Source of the DNA: Rouxiella badensis | GTDB taxonomy: Bacteria > Pseudomonadota > Gammaproteobacteria > Enterobacterales > Enterobacteriaceae | Direction: 5' to 3' | Length of the DNA stretch: 64,000 nt | Assembly (NCBI RefSeq): GCF_002093665.1 | Contig: NZ_MRWE01000013.1 | Location: 1 to 64,000 of the forward strand | In this document: one piece after another, positions 1-9,183 of the stretch | Numbering within the stretch: position 1 is the stretch's first letter | Layout: each line of letters opens with the position of its first letter | Program-made: the position numbers and the translations under genes | The notes under the pieces: model-generated | What the model was told of the DNA's origin: nothing | Databases searched by the model: none | Seen by the model: only the letters and a program-made list of their open reading frames with translations

Positions 1-210
1 TTATCCCTCCGGGATGACCCTGCCAGGATTTAATTAAGCCAAGCCGCTAACGTTGTTTAATTTCAGCTATCAAATCTATCTATAAAAACGGTTTTACCTT
101 ATAAGGCCAATCGGCAAAAATAGCGACATCGCCGCAGGATAGTCAGTTGCATAAAGCCGCACGTTGTCAGCTATCCGTTATTAATATTAATGAGATTAAT
201 AAGGAATTTT

Positions 211-390
211 ATGTATAACTTTCAACGCTATCACTCAAAAGAATTGGCTCTTGCCTATATGAGCAGCAAGTCACACGACTTCACGCCGGAAGAGTTTTTG
301 GAACAGCTTAAGAAAACCGAGCAAACTTTTGAGAACCTGCTGAAGCACGGTCACGACGTGAAAAAAGGTCTAGTCGTTTGGGCTTTTTAA
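211..390 (+). CDS. Small hypothetical protein, 59 aa
   Basis: I do not recognise this short protein. It is charged, probably helical and soluble, with no signal peptide or membrane segment. The ATG at 211 is preferred over the in-frame ATG at 190 because an AAGGA ribosome site (201-205) sits six bases before it. The frame ends at a TAA at 390. Upstream bases 1-210 hold no other convincing gene. The gene stands alone, with AT-rich dyads behind it. Its function is unknown; it could be a small lineage-specific stress protein. Confidence 0.5.
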   Translation: MYNFQRYHSKELALAYMSSKSHDFTPEEFLEQLKKTEQTFENLLKHGHDVKKGLVVWAF

Positions 391-480
391 TATCAAACTA
401 GTTTTTGATTTTAAATAATTTTCTGATTGAAAATCAGTTTTTAATTTCAAATTAGTTTTGATGGAAAATTAAATTATTAG
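391..480. repeat. AT-rich block of degenerate repeats and small dyads
   Basis: Three related AT-rich units (roughly TCAAACTAGTTTTTGA, AAAATCAGTTTTTAATTT, CAAATTAGTTTTGAT) follow each other directly after the 59-aa ORF. One forms a small hairpin (CTGATT 423-428 with AATCAG 432-437) followed by five T, which could act as a weak terminator for the upstream ORF. Bases 481-634 hold nothing I can recognise. Confidence 0.4.
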
Positions 481-634
481 GTTTGGGGTCAAAATCTTCC
501 AGGTCTTTTAAGTCAAAGGCCCCTTGAAGCTTTGAAACCGGAAAAGCGCCTCGGAGCTTATTGACGTTGACCTTAAAAGCTGGCTAGGGCAGCCGCCCGA
601 TCAACCCCATTGCCCCCCAAGCCGTGTGCCAGCA

Positions 635-660
635 CAAAAAAGGGGGGAATTTATCCCCCC
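635..660 (-). terminator. Rho-independent terminator of opgD
   Basis: A six-base G/C stem (642-647 with 655-660, seven-base loop) is followed on the minus strand by a run of T (635-641). It lies just past the opgD stop codon, in the right orientation to end that transcript. Confidence 0.75.
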
Positions 661-665
661 AATTT

Positions 666-2321
666 TTATGACATTTGTCGATCGTCGACGTACTTACGCT
701 TGTCCGGTGCAGGTGGAAAATACTGATACAGCCAGGTTTCACTGAGCGCGTGGTCGTGCGAGCGCAGGAACATCCGCAACTCTACTGGATCCACAGACTC
801 GCTGGTCGGATACCAGTCAAAGAGAATACGGTAACCGTCAAACGGCTGAACGTAGAGGATCTCGATGTTGTTGATCTTGCCGGAAGAGACATTAATCACC
901 GGCTCGATCCCCTTGTCGGCGTAGGCCTTCAGCTCGCCGCCAACGAAATCGACCGCAAAACGTCGCGCCCATACGGTAGGATAATGCTCGCCCGGCGCCC
1001 AACCTTCCGGGAATCCGCCCATACCGGTACGCGTTGCCAGCACTTTCGCCATCGGGCTACGCACAGGCGGCTCGCTGCTCCAGTACAGACGGTAGCTGAA
1101 GTCCAGCGAGTCACCGGCCTTGATCGGTTTCTCAGGCTGCCAGAAGCAGACCACGTTATCCAGCGTTTCGCCTGTGGTTGGGATCTCCATCAGATTGACA
1201 GACCCTTTACCCCAGTTGCCTTTCGGCTCGACCCATAGACTTGGGCGCTTGTTGTACCAACCAATCACGTCCTGATAGTCATTGAATTCGTGATCCAGCT
1301 GCAACAGGCCAAAGCCTTTCGGATTTTCGTCAGCAAACGCGTTGAACTGAAGCTTTTGCGGATTATTCAGCGGACGGCAAACCCATTCACCGTTGCCGCG
1401 CCACATTGCCAGTCGGTCCGAGTCGTGAATCTGCGGATGGATGGTGTCGCAGCGCATACGCTCGTTGGTACCGCAGCTGAACATGCTGGTCATCGGCGAG
1501 ATGCCGAGCTGTTTGACGTCTTTACGTGCGTGCAGGTGTTTGTCGATTTCCATCACCACGCGCGTTGGCTCGCAGTGGATGGTGAAACGATAGGCGCCGG
1601 TTACGCTTGGGCCGTCGAGCAGCGCATAGACCACGAAGGTAGTGGAATCGGCCTTCGGCGTTTCAAACCAGAATGAAACGAAATCAGGGAACTCCTCCGG
1701 CTGGTTGGTGAAGGTATCCACCGCGACACCGCGCGCAGAGAGGCCGTACTGATAGGTGTCATCAACCGCACGGAAATAGCTCGCCCCCAGGAACGATACC
1801 ACGTCACGCTGAGTCAATTCTGGCGCTTTGTTAACTTTGAAACCGGCAAAGCCAAGGTTGGATTTACCCACCAGCTGCTTAGTATCTACCCCAGCGTCAT
1901 GATAGTTAAAAAGTTCCGGGCGGAAGTGAATTTCACGCGCCAGATTCTTATCGCCATCAAGGGCAAACATCTTCACCCGACGTTTGAAGCCCATGCCGAC
2001 GTGAAACAGTTCGACGTCCAGCTGGCGATTTGGAATATCGTGCCACAGCGAGTGTGCGGCATCGTATTGAATGCTGTTGTAGGCCTGTGGTGTAAGATTT
2101 GCCAGCGTTTCTGGCAGCGGTTCAGGCGCGCCACCATAGGGCTGCTTCGCGAGAGAAGCGGCCATTTTCTGCAGGACAGAGAAATCGAAAGCGGTTGCGC
2201 CACCGTCTGCCACGTTCCCCTGCGCCGCCTCGGCCGAACCGGTGAACAGGGATGCCATACCAGGCACTCCACAATAAGCAGCAAACGCCATTGAAGCTTT
2301 AATAAATGCTCTTCGTTCCAT
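666..2321 (-). CDS. opgD: Glucans biosynthesis protein D (periplasmic)
   Basis: OpgD (MdoD) controls the backbone structure of osmoregulated periplasmic glucans. The 551-residue length equals E. coli OpgD and the sequence is near-collinear with it, including the stretches [26 protein letters not shown] and [11 protein letters not shown]. The N-terminus has a twin-arginine signal (RRAFIK, residues 3-8, then a hydrophobic segment to an Ala-rich cleavage area near residue 33), so folded export by Tat is expected. The AAAGGA ribosome site lies about 12 bases before the ATG and can pair with CCTTT just after it, so start access may be modulated. The gene is monocistronic with its own terminator. 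In E. coli it neighbours ydcJ, which here is 26 kb away. Confidence 0.95.
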   Translation of the reverse strand: MERRAFIKASMAFAAYCGVPGMASLFTGSAEAAQGNVADGGATAFDFSVLQKMAASLAKQPYGGAPEPLPETLANLTPQAYNSIQYDAAHSLWHDIPNRQLDVELFHVGMGFKRRVKMFALDGDKNLAREIHFRPELFNYHDAGVDTKQLVGKSNLGFAGFKVNKAPELTQRDVVSFLGASYFRAVDDTYQYGLSARGVAVDTFTNQPEEFPDFVSFWFETPKADSTTFVVYALLDGPSVTGAYRFTIHCEPTRVVMEIDKHLHARKDVKQLGISPMTSMFSCGTNERMRCDTIHPQIHDSDRLAMWRGNGEWVCRPLNNPQKLQFNAFADENPKGFGLLQLDHEFNDYQDVIGWYNKRPSLWVEPKGNWGKGSVNLMEIPTTGETLDNVVCFWQPEKPIKAGDSLDFSYRLYWSSEPPVRSPMAKVLATRTGMGGFPEGWAPGEHYPTVWARRFAVDFVGGELKAYADKGIEPVINVSSGKINNIEILYVQPFDGYRILFDWYPTSESVDPVELRMFLRSHDHALSETWLYQYFPPAPDKRKYVDDRQMS

Positions 2322-2816
2322 GCCGGAAAGGTTTCCTTTGGCTTAGCAAGTGTGTTTTCCGACCGCGTTCGCCTTCGATGTGAGTGACTCAAACATCCCA
2401 AAGGTCGACGCCGCCGAGGTTAAAAATTACGACCACAAGGCTATCTTAAAATTCACATAACGAGTACCACAAATTGAATGCATTCAGCTAAAAAATCGCT
2501 TGCAAGATTACGGCGTTCAGGCGTGCTACAGCAAGGTTGTACGCGGGCTGAGCGTTAAATCATCTTCATCAAATCGTCCGAGGACCAGGCTCAATTTTCG
2601 CCCTTCATTTCACGACTTTTAAGAGCATTCTGTTACGGGCCGTGCTGATATTCTTACCTATTTCGACCAACGACAGAAATAAAAAAGCCTGGCCGATGAA
2701 AAGCCTTATGGGTCTCAATATGAAAATAAGTCGTTTTTCCCCTCAGCCCAAATAGGTTAGCGTGGATTTCAGACGACGTTTTTCTCCCTTTCTCTCTCTT
2801 AATCAGGATGTTGTTT
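2322..2816. other. Intergenic region between divergent opgD and decarboxylase gene
   Basis: About 495 bases without a credible ORF. It must hold the promoters of opgD (leftward) and the decarboxylase (rightward). The one clear element is a perfect 12-base palindrome, TGAATGCATTCA, at 2475-2486. It resembles an ArgR box but has two instead of four bases between the arms, so I do not assign it. Confidence 0.4.
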
Positions 2817-4241
2817 ATGCACCCGCTTTTGCAGCACGACCTTGAGCACCTCGATGAAATATTGGAACAGGCCTGCGATACCGCCCTGACCTATTTGCGC
2901 TCACTTCCAGAACGCCCCGTTAGCGCACCGGCAGAAAGCCAACGCATTGCACCGGGCGACGACAAACTTTCTGAACAAGGCGTGGGTGCACAGCGGGCGT
3001 TGGCACAATTCTGGCATGATCATGCCGAAGGACTCTCTGCCAGCGCCGGACCACGTTATTTTGCCTTTGTCACCGGCGGTGGCACACCTGCTGCACTGGC
3101 GGCCGACTGGCTGGTCAGCGCGATAGACCAGAATACCCAGCTCAGCTTCGACTCCGTAGCTTCTGCACTCGAGGTTGCTACCCTCAGCCAGTTAAAACAG
3201 TTGCTCGGGTTACCGGAAAGCCTCTGCGGGTCCTTCGTCAGCGGCGCCACCATGGCCAACTTCGTCAGCATGGCAATCGCCCGCCAGTGGCTGGGCCTGC
3301 AGCGCGGCGTCGACGTGGCGCAACAGGGGCTGCATGCTCTCGGCCCCCTTCGCGTTATTTCGGCCGCCGCGCACTCCAGCAGCGTAAAAGCACTCAGCAT
3401 GCTGGGCATCGGACGTGATGCACTGGTTAATGTCGCCACCTTGCCGGAAAGCGAAGCTATCGATCCCGCCGCCCTTGAACAGCTCTTGATTCAGGACCCT
3501 GGGCTGCCGACGCTGGTATTGGCGAGCGCCGGTACGGTGAACACGGTGGCCTTCGATGACCTGCCTGCCCTGCTGGCTCTGCGTGAACGCTTTGGGTTCT
3601 GGTTGCACGTTGACGCCGCTTTTGGAGGAGTAGCCGCCGCATCGCCGCGGTATGCTGCGCTTCTCGAGGGCTGGCAGCAGGCCGACTCGGTCACTATTGA
3701 CGCCCACAAATGGCTGAACGTCCCTTATGACAGCGCGGTGCAGTTCACGGCACAGCAGCATCTGGCGCTTCAGGTACAGGTCTTTCAGAACCATTCAGCC
3801 TATCTGGCGCTGCCAAGCGTCAGACCCGACAACTATCTACACCTGACTCCTGAGAACTCACGGCGTTTTCGCGCCCTGCCGGTGTGGATGGCGCTTAAGG
3901 CTTATGGTCGCGCCGGAATTGCCGAAATTGTCGAACGCAACGTTCAACTGGCGGCGATACTGGCACAGGGCCTTGAGGCGATACCGGGCCTTACCCTGCT
4001 TGCCCCCGTTTTGCTCAACGTGGTCTGCTTCGCACTCGATTCTGCGAGTGCCTCAGCGGAGGAAACGGCGAAACGCGATCGTTTTCTTAAATTGCTCGAT
4101 GCGGCAGGCGTGGTCCGTTGCACCCCGACGACGCTGGCGGGGAAACCCGGTATTCGTGCCGCGTTGGTGAACTGGATGACGGAAGAACAGGACATCAAAC
4201 GGGCTTTGCAGTCAATGGTGCAGTGCCTAAAATCCGTGTGA
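2817..4241 (+). CDS. PLP-dependent group II amino-acid decarboxylase family protein
   Basis: The protein belongs to the pyridoxal-dependent decarboxylase family (aromatic amino-acid, glutamate and diaminobutyrate decarboxylases). The Schiff-base lysine is in the DAHKW motif (K298 from this start) and the pyridine-binding aspartate is in VDAAFGG (D266). The 474-residue length fits the family. I chose the ATG at 2817 because the AGGA site at 2805-2808 overlaps the upstream ATG at 2808 and is correctly spaced only for 2817. It is cytosolic with no signal peptide. The substrate cannot be read from sequence. The gene is transcribed alone and no transporter or amine-pathway gene lies next to it. 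Confidence 0.85.
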   Translation: MHPLLQHDLEHLDEILEQACDTALTYLRSLPERPVSAPAESQRIAPGDDKLSEQGVGAQRALAQFWHDHAEGLSASAGPRYFAFVTGGGTPAALAADWLVSAIDQNTQLSFDSVASALEVATLSQLKQLLGLPESLCGSFVSGATMANFVSMAIARQWLGLQRGVDVAQQGLHALGPLRVISAAAHSSSVKALSMLGIGRDALVNVATLPESEAIDPAALEQLLIQDPGLPTLVLASAGTVNTVAFDDLPALLALRERFGFWLHVDAAFGGVAAASPRYAALLEGWQQADSVTIDAHKWLNVPYDSAVQFTAQQHLALQVQVFQNHSAYLALPSVRPDNYLHLTPENSRRFRALPVWMALKAYGRAGIAEIVERNVQLAAILAQGLEAIPGLTLLAPVLLNVVCFALDSASASAEETAKRDRFLKLLDAAGVVRCTPTTLAGKPGIRAALVNWMTEEQDIKRALQSMVQCLKSV

Positions 4242-4649
4242 CACTTTTTAGGGCACGGCAGGCGTAAATTAATGAATTAGCCATTTAGGAAGCGTTTAAG
4301 ATAGGTGAATAATTTTTAATCACCCTGCTTACAGATAGCCTAACAACTAATCGTTTGCCGTGTTAAGTAAAACCTTTCGAGGTTATTCATTTCTGCTATA
4401 TCCCTGCATTTGCTGAGCTTAACAGTAAGCATCTCTTAAACTCTCAATCTAACAACGGTTAGTCGAACTTAAGCTAAATTGATATGGCAGAGGTAAACGG
4501 GTTTACCTCGAAAAAATATCTTTGTAATCGGCGCCGTTTTATTGCACAAAGGAATAGTAAGGACGCCTAATATTTAGCTTTTCTTACTTATAGCCCTCTA
4601 CCCTAACAATCATTATGCAATACACGGATGTCTGCCGAGGACTCAGACT
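4242..4649. other. rcsA upstream region
   Basis: Roughly 400 AT-rich bases without a credible ORF, presumably the rcsA control region. It contains a perfect inverted repeat (listed separately at 4490-4509). I find no convincing RcsAB box. Confidence 0.4.
4490..4509. promoter_or_regulatory. Perfect 20-base inverted repeat upstream of rcsA
   Basis: GAGGTAAAC (4490-4498) is repeated exactly as GTTTACCTC (4501-4509) around two G bases. No T-run follows on either strand, so it is unlikely to be a terminator and looks like a dimeric-regulator operator. It ends 140 bases before the rcsA start. The cognate regulator is unknown. Confidence 0.4.
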
Positions 4650-5276
4650 ATGCAAACGATTATTTTTGAATCATGTCGTTTTACTCGCCTTGGATTGATA
4701 CATTCACTTGCCGTTAATGGGATTGGTAGTCGGGAAACTTCCTATGCAAACTCCCTGGAGGATCTTCAGCGCAGCTGCGAACATCCGATACCGAGGATCA
4801 TTTTAATCAATGAGTCCTGCCTGCCCATACAGTCGCAAAGCAGCACTGTTATTCGCAATCTGATCGTTGAACATCCTCAAAGCCTGTTCATCATTTTTAT
4901 GTCAAGCACCAACAATCACTTCGAGCAATACGTCTTTGTCCGCGAGAATGTGATTATTACTTCCAAGTCGATTAAAACGGCCACGCTCAATCAGCTACTG
5001 AGTCACCACGTACGGCAGTTTAATCTGACCGGAATCGGAGACAATCGGTTAAATATTTCGCCGGTGGTGCTGAGCAGAAGTGAATCCAACATGCTTAAAA
5101 TGTGGATGTCGGGAGAAGGAACGACGCAAATATCGGACAAACTGAGAATCAAGGTAAAAACAGTGTCGTCCTACAAGGGAAGCATCAAGCGCAAGATTAA
5201 AAGCCAGAACAAGCACATCATTTACCACGTGGTGCGTCTGAGCGACTCGCTGACCGAAGGGATTTATGTGAGTTAA
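4650..5276 (+). CDS. rcsA: Transcriptional activator RcsA of capsule synthesis
   Basis: RcsA is the auxiliary partner of RcsB and activates capsular exopolysaccharide genes. At 208 residues it matches E. coli RcsA along its whole length. Shared stretches include TRLGL near residue 12, INESC/INEDC in the middle, the LuxR-type HTH (about residues 138-198) with SRSESNMLKMWM, and IKRKIKSQNKHIIYHVVRL at the end. It lacks a phosphoacceptor receiver domain, as usual for RcsA. The neighbourhood agrees: dsrB follows convergently, as in E. coli. RcsA is normally a Lon substrate, limiting and auto-activated; the exact operator here was not identified. Confidence 0.93.
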   Translation: MQTIIFESCRFTRLGLIHSLAVNGIGSRETSYANSLEDLQRSCEHPIPRIILINESCLPIQSQSSTVIRNLIVEHPQSLFIIFMSSTNNHFEQYVFVRENVIITSKSIKTATLNQLLSHHVRQFNLTGIGDNRLNISPVVLSRSESNMLKMWMSGEGTTQISDKLRIKVKTVSSYKGSIKRKIKSQNKHIIYHVVRLSDSLTEGIYVS

Positions 5277-5287
5277 TTTCGACAGTG

Positions 5288-5324
5288 GCTCCCATCCAGG
5301 GCGTTAAGGCGCATTGATGGGAGC
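5288..5324. repeat. Stem-loop between convergent rcsA and dsrB
   Basis: GCTCCCATC (5288-5296) pairs exactly with GATGGGAGC (5316-5324) across a 19-base loop, which itself contains a GCG/CGC mini-stem. No U-tract follows on either strand, so this may be a factor-dependent 3' end or an mRNA-stabilising hairpin. The E. coli DsrA sRNA gene lies in this interval, but only 72 bases exist here and I see no DsrA-like sequence. Confidence 0.5.
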
Positions 5325-5348
5325 TAACGAGGCGGAATAATTTGAAAG

Positions 5349-5540
5349 TCAGGCGTCTCGCGGCTCGACAAAAGTACCGTCTTTGCTCTGCGACTCATTG
5401 AAGAACCAAATTCCCGCCGGATAATCCTCAAGAGCAACCAGGTACATCACGCCCTCGTAAAAGGTTTCAACTTCCAAAACCGTCCCTTCACGACGCACGC
5501 CGCCGTCGGTTTTAACTGTAACCAGATCGTTAACCTTCAT
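5349..5540 (-). CDS. dsrB: DsrB family protein
   Basis: A 63-residue protein closely matching E. coli DsrB, with shared blocks [17 protein letters not shown] and GIWFFNE. The molecular function of DsrB is not established. I chose the ATG at 5540 (MKVND) over the upstream ATG at 5552 because it aligns with the E. coli start and has a GGGG ribosome-site-like run before it. It converges on rcsA, the same order as in E. coli. Confidence 0.9.
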   Translation of the reverse strand: MKVNDLVTVKTDGGVRREGTVLEVETFYEGVMYLVALEDYPAGIWFFNESQSKDGTFVEPRDA

Positions 5541-5668
5541 TATTTGCCCCATAGTAGAGAGTTTGCAGAGCCTGTTTTCGCTCTATTTTATTCTAGACTA
5601 TAAGTGCAATGAAATGATTGAGCGCAAGGATAAAGCGAGGAATGACAAGGAGATAAATTGCAGGCAAT

Positions 5669-5693
5669 AAAAAACCCGCCTTAGCGGGTTTTT
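5669..5693 (-). terminator. Rho-independent terminator of the cold-shock gene
   Basis: An ACCCGC/GCGGGT stem flanked by A-runs on the left and T-runs on the right. On the minus strand it is followed by a T-run and ends the csp transcript; it could work in both directions. Confidence 0.8.
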
Positions 5694-5734
5694 GTAATCT
5701 ACTTTATGCGCTGCAAAACAGCGAATAAGTGAGA

Positions 5735-5947
5735 TTAGATAGCGGTAACGTTAGCCGCAGACGGACCTTTAGCACCGTTCTCGATAGAGAACTGTACGTT
5801 CTGGCCTTCAGCCAGGGTCTTGAAACCTTGATCCTGGATAGCGGAGAAGTGTACGAATACATCTTTGCTACCGTCAGCAGGAGTGATGAAGCCAAAGCCT
5901 TTAGACTCGTTAAACCACTTAACCTGACCTTTCATCATAGAAGACAT
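5735..5947 (-). CDS. Cold-shock protein of CspA family (CspC/CspE-like)
   Basis: A 70-residue single cold-shock domain with RNP1 (KGFGFI) and RNP2 (VFVHF). These proteins bind single-stranded RNA and act as RNA chaperones and antiterminators. The first half ([21 protein letters not shown]) matches E. coli CspC, while the end ([11 protein letters not shown]) matches CspE, so I do not choose a symbol. The ATG at 5947 has AAGG nine bases before it. A strong terminator follows, and a long untranslated leader is likely. Confidence 0.93.
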   Translation of the reverse strand: MSSMMKGQVKWFNESKGFGFITPADGSKDVFVHFSAIQDQGFKTLAEGQNVQFSIENGAKGPSAANVTAI

Positions 5948-6292
5948 AGAATTACCTTTTAAATATAAATTTCGCCACCATGGGCATGTTATAGCCGGAT
6001 TTCAGTCGTTACTTATGGAGGCACTAAGAAGGAAATTCGTCAGATCAGTGTTATCGAGGATAACGCATTAAATTGGAACAACTTTACTCAGGATGTCGTG
6101 CATAAATAGGTCTGTACCACAGGCCGAGAGCTATTTACTCATGACTGCCGTTCAATAGCAACTCTTTTTAACAGTAACTGGAAGTAATTACCCTATTTTG
6201 TCGATTTAACACCCATAACGGTGAATATATCGGCAGCTATGCCTCTGTTTTAACTCCAGTTGCAGGGAAAATCGTGGCCAGAAATTGAAAAT
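5948..6292. other. csp promoter and leader region
   Basis: About 345 bases without a credible ORF upstream of the cold-shock gene. It includes a small perfect dyad (GTTATC 6050-6055, GATAAC 6059-6064). Leaders of CspA-family genes are often long and structured; I could not identify a cold box. Confidence 0.35.
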
Positions 6293-6346
6293 AAAAAAAC
6301 GCTGAACGGTTTTAAACGCACAGGCAGGCGATAAAAACATTCAGCG
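6293..6346 (-). terminator. Terminator of the 117-aa hypothetical gene
   Basis: CGCTGAA (6300-6306) pairs with TTCAGCG (6340-6346) across a long loop. On the minus strand the stem is followed by seven T (6293-6299). It lies 30 bases past the stop codon of the minus-strand gene at 6376. Confidence 0.6.
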
Positions 6347-6375
6347 TCAGGGTTTTGCACTGCGTTTTGAAGCGC

Positions 6376-6729
6376 TTACTCCATCATTTCCGAAACGGCA
6401 TGACGCACATAGGCGGTGATTTGCGCCAAGTCTTCGGCTTTGGCGCTATCGCCACCAATAGAACGTACCCGATTCTCGAGATGGCCAATATCCTGCTCAA
6501 CCTTGTGAGCGATTTGTACTTTAACAATGGTATCAACAGAAGAAATAAATGCTCGCATCACTGCTTTGAGCGCATAAATCTCAGAGAACGAATCGTAGGC
6601 CGGCTTTTCAGCGGGCGGCGCGCTATTGCTGCTCTGCTGCTTATCACGCGCTGACAGGTTCTTCAGGTTATCTACATGTTCAATAATCAGATCTATATCT
6701 CTGATTAATTCATCAAAATTCTTAGCCAC
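6376..6729 (-). CDS. Hypothetical protein, 117 aa
   Basis: I do not recognise this protein. It is acidic and mostly helical, with a short Ser/Pro-rich linker (about residues 31-43) between two helical parts, and no signal or membrane segment. The start is a GTG at 6729 with AAGGA six bases upstream. It has its own terminator, and GC content and codon use look like its neighbours, so it is probably a real resident gene. The helical pattern suggests a small oligomeric cytosolic protein, but that is inference only. Confidence 0.6.
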   Translation of the reverse strand: MAKNFDELIRDIDLIIEHVDNLKNLSARDKQQSSNSAPPAEKPAYDSFSEIYALKAVMRAFISSVDTIVKVQIAHKVEQDIGHLENRVRSIGGDSAKAEDLAQITAYVRHAVSEMME

Positions 6730-6821
6730 TGATTTTCCTTCGCTCGGCGAAAGCAGAAGAATACCACTGCGGCAACAAGCCGAGAAGTCAGCAAAGAGGG
6801 GAAAGGTGAAATTTAGCGAAG

Positions 6822-6853
6822 AAGCGCCCGCCCTTTTACTTGGGCAGGCGCTT
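6822..6853 (-). terminator. Hairpin downstream of the alcohol dehydrogenase gene
   Basis: AAGCGCC.GCCC (6822-6833) pairs with GGGC.GGCGCTT (6842-6853) with one mismatch around a short loop. The T-rich tail on the minus strand is poor (CTTCTTC), so this is a probable but not strong terminator. Confidence 0.5.
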
Positions 6854-6884
6854 TAAACCTCAAAAAACGAGCCTCAGCGTAGGC

Positions 6885-7943
6885 TTAGGCGTTTTTCAGT
6901 GAGGCCATATCGATAACGAAACGGTATTTTACGTCGCTGTTCAGCATACGTGTATAAGCTTCGTTGATCTCGTCCATGTTGATCATCTCTACGTCGCAGC
7001 CGATGTTGTTTTCGGCGCAGAAGTCGAGCATATCCTGAGTCTCGGCGATACCGCCAATCAGTGAACCCACCAGGCTCTTACGACCCATGATCAGTTTACC
7101 GGCGTGAACAGCAGGCTCTACCGGCTCAATCAGACCCACCAGAATGTGCACACCGTCGCGCTTGAGGGTGTCCAGATACGGGTTCAGGTCGTGCTGATGC
7201 GGCACGGTGTCGAGAATGAAATCAAAGTGGTTCTGCACTTCTGCCATTTGTTTTTCATCGGTAGACAGCACAACATGGTTAGCGCCCAGACGACGTGCTT
7301 CCTGCTCTTTGCCTGCAGAACGGGTGAACAGCGTCACGTCAGCACCCATCGCGTGTGCGAATTTCAGGCCCATATGGCCCAAACCGCCCAGACCGACGAT
7401 AGCCACTTTATGGCCCGCTTTTACGCCCCAGTGTTTCAGTGGAGAGTAAGTGGTTATACCCGCACACAGCAGAGGTGCCGCCGCTTTGAAATCCAGCGCT
7501 TCTGGAACGCGCAGAACAAATTTCTCGGAAACCACGATCTGCTCAGAGTAGCCGCCGTAGGTCATCATCTGGTCGTGGCGGTCCAGACTGTTGTAAGTCA
7601 TGGTCGCGCCTTCGAGGCAGTACTGCTCCAGATTGGCTTCGCAGTTCTCGCAGTGCTGACAGGAGTCAACCATACAGCCCACGCCGACAGAATCGCCGAC
7701 TTTGAACTTGGTGACTTTTGAGCCTACGTGCGTGACGTGGCCAATGATTTCATGCCCTGGAACCAGCGGATAAATACTCTGGTGCCATTCGTTACGCGCC
7801 TGATGGATGTCGGAGTGACAAACGCCACAGTATTTGATGTCGATAACAACATCGGTATCACGTGGATCGCGACGGACAAAGTTATGGGGTGCCAGCTCGG
7901 TCTCTGCGGACTGTGCGGCAAAACCTCGGACGTTAAGAGTCAT
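6885..7943 (-). CDS. NAD(P)-dependent alcohol dehydrogenase, YahK/CAD type
   Basis: A zinc-dependent medium-chain dehydrogenase of the cinnamyl-alcohol-dehydrogenase/YahK group that interconverts aldehydes and alcohols in the cytosol. Visible signatures are the catalytic zinc site GVCHSD with GHE, the structural zinc cysteines C..C..C.......C in VDSCQHCENCEANLEQYC, and the GLGGLG nucleotide-binding loop. At 352 residues it is close to E. coli YahK (349), but divergence suggests a family member rather than a strict orthologue. The ATG at 7943 was chosen because AGGAG lies seven bases upstream; the longer reading frame to 7982 lacks this. The physiological substrate is unknown. Confidence 0.88.
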   Translation of the reverse strand: MTLNVRGFAAQSAETELAPHNFVRRDPRDTDVVIDIKYCGVCHSDIHQARNEWHQSIYPLVPGHEIIGHVTHVGSKVTKFKVGDSVGVGCMVDSCQHCENCEANLEQYCLEGATMTYNSLDRHDQMMTYGGYSEQIVVSEKFVLRVPEALDFKAAAPLLCAGITTYSPLKHWGVKAGHKVAIVGLGGLGHMGLKFAHAMGADVTLFTRSAGKEQEARRLGANHVVLSTDEKQMAEVQNHFDFILDTVPHQHDLNPYLDTLKRDGVHILVGLIEPVEPAVHAGKLIMGRKSLVGSLIGGIAETQDMLDFCAENNIGCDVEMINMDEINEAYTRMLNSDVKYRFVIDMASLKNA

Positions 7944-8083
7944 CTGTTTTCTCCTGAGGGTTAACGAAATGAATTCTGGCAACGGTCATGGGACCGCAAC
8001 CGGGCTAAAGTATGAAGGGTAATAAAGGAATATCGTTATAACGATCCTCGCTACTACTTGCCTAAAGCTGTTTTTTTCGAGAT

Positions 8084-8123
8084 TTTTGGTTAAGCGCTGC
8101 GCAACCGGCAGGCTTAACCAAAA
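8084..8123. repeat. 12-bp perfect inverted repeat, 16-base loop
   Basis: TTTTGGTTAAGC (8084-8095) is exactly complementary to GCTTAACCAAAA (8112-8123). It lies between the 3' end of the AI-2E permease gene and the 5' side of the dehydrogenase gene, both on the minus strand. There is no true T-run after the stem, so it may be a terminator of low efficiency or an operator for the dehydrogenase. Confidence 0.55.
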
Positions 8124-8172
8124 TTTGTGACGCCTCGATCAGGCGCGGGGGTGACCGGTATCTGAACGGACG

Positions 8173-9183
8173 TCAGATAAGTCTGGCGGCTTTCAGCTCA
8201 CTCTTGAGGTAAGCATAGTATATGGGTGCGGCAACGACGCCGGGAAGGCCAAATGCAGACTCAAAAATCAGCATTGCCAGCAGCACTTCCCAGGATTTGG
8301 CGTTGATGCTGGTGCCCACGATGCGCGCGTTGAGGAAGTATTCAATCTTATGAATAATAATAAGATAAGCCAGCACCATTGCACCGACCCACAGCGAGAT
8401 CGACAATCCCACGATGCAGATGACGGTGTTGGAGATAAGGTTACCGACGACCGGCAACAGCCCACAGACAAAGGTGAAGACCACCAGCGTTTTCGACAAC
8501 GGCAGGTGGATACCAAACAGCGGCATGATGCCAAACAGAAACACCGCCGAGAGCACGGTGTTGATCAATGAAATCTGAAATTGGGCAAACACCACGTTGC
8601 GAAATGACTGACTCAGCAGGCGCATTCTCTGCATCAAATCGCTTTTTAACGGCGCACGCTGATCGTCCGACCCTTGCCTTTGCAACGAGATTATTGCCCC
8701 GAGGATCATCCCCACCAGCATGGTCAGGAAAGTATGCGCGGCATTTTTACCCGCCGTTTGCAGCATCACGACGTGCTCGCGCATCCACTGGATAAACTCG
8801 CGCTGAAGCTCCTCGAGATTCGCCGGTAAATAGTGCAGCATCACCGGTGACAGACGGCTCTGCGCATCGTTAAGCAACTGGCTTATCTTGTTGTTGAAGG
8901 CCGCAGGGTTACGCACGTCATGCAGCAGGAAGGTCACAATGCCCATCACCGCAAGAATAAGGGCACTGACCACAATGGTGCTTATCAACGCCACCACCAG
9001 CCAGCGTGCCCGCTCGCCGCGAATGATTTTTTGGAAATAGGGCGTCAGCGCATTCACCAGTTCATAGACGATGAACCCAGAGATGAAACACCCCAGCAGA
9101 TGAAGCGGCAGAATCAGAAGCAGCCCGCCCATGATAACGAGCAGGCTGAGCCAACGGATGTGATGCGGTCTCAATATTTGCAT
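8173..9183 (-). CDS. AI-2E family transporter-like membrane protein
   Basis: A 336-residue inner-membrane protein of the AI-2E (PerM/YdiK/TqsA) family. It shows two N-terminal hydrophobic segments, a third at about 60-85, a soluble middle part (about 90-140), and several C-terminal segments. The ending VPIYYAYLK-like motif here reads APIYYAYLK. Members have been linked to AI-2 export or ion antiport, and the substrate cannot be inferred. The start at 9183 has a ribosome-site-like AAGGAT a few bases upstream. It is a single-gene unit, not linked to the lsr genes 53 kb away. Confidence 0.82.
   Translation of the reverse strand: MQILRPHHIRWLSLLVIMGGLLLILPLHLLGCFISGFIVYELVNALTPYFQKIIRGERARWLVVALISTIVVSALILAVMGIVTFLLHDVRNPAAFNNKISQLLNDAQSRLSPVMLHYLPANLEELQREFIQWMREHVVMLQTAGKNAAHTFLTMLVGMILGAIISLQRQGSDDQRAPLKSDLMQRMRLLSQSFRNVVFAQFQISLINTVLSAVFLFGIMPLFGIHLPLSKTLVVFTFVCGLLPVVGNLISNTVICIVGLSISLWVGAMVLAYLIIIHKIEYFLNARIVGTSINAKSWEVLLAMLIFESAFGLPGVVAAPIYYAYLKSELKAARLI

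Noticed and set aside
675..1238. 187-aa ORF inside opgD on the opposite strand
   Set aside because: It is fully antisense to a clear, full-length opgD and has no family resemblance; similar long antisense frames occur opposite most GC-rich genes here.
2475..2486. TGAATGCATTCA as an ArgR box
   Set aside because: The arm spacing is two bases rather than four and there is no second box or arginine gene nearby.
4558..4570. Possible RcsAB box (TAAGGACGCCTAA) upstream of rcsA
   Set aside because: It is one base short of the 14-base consensus and the second arm does not match; too weak to annotate.
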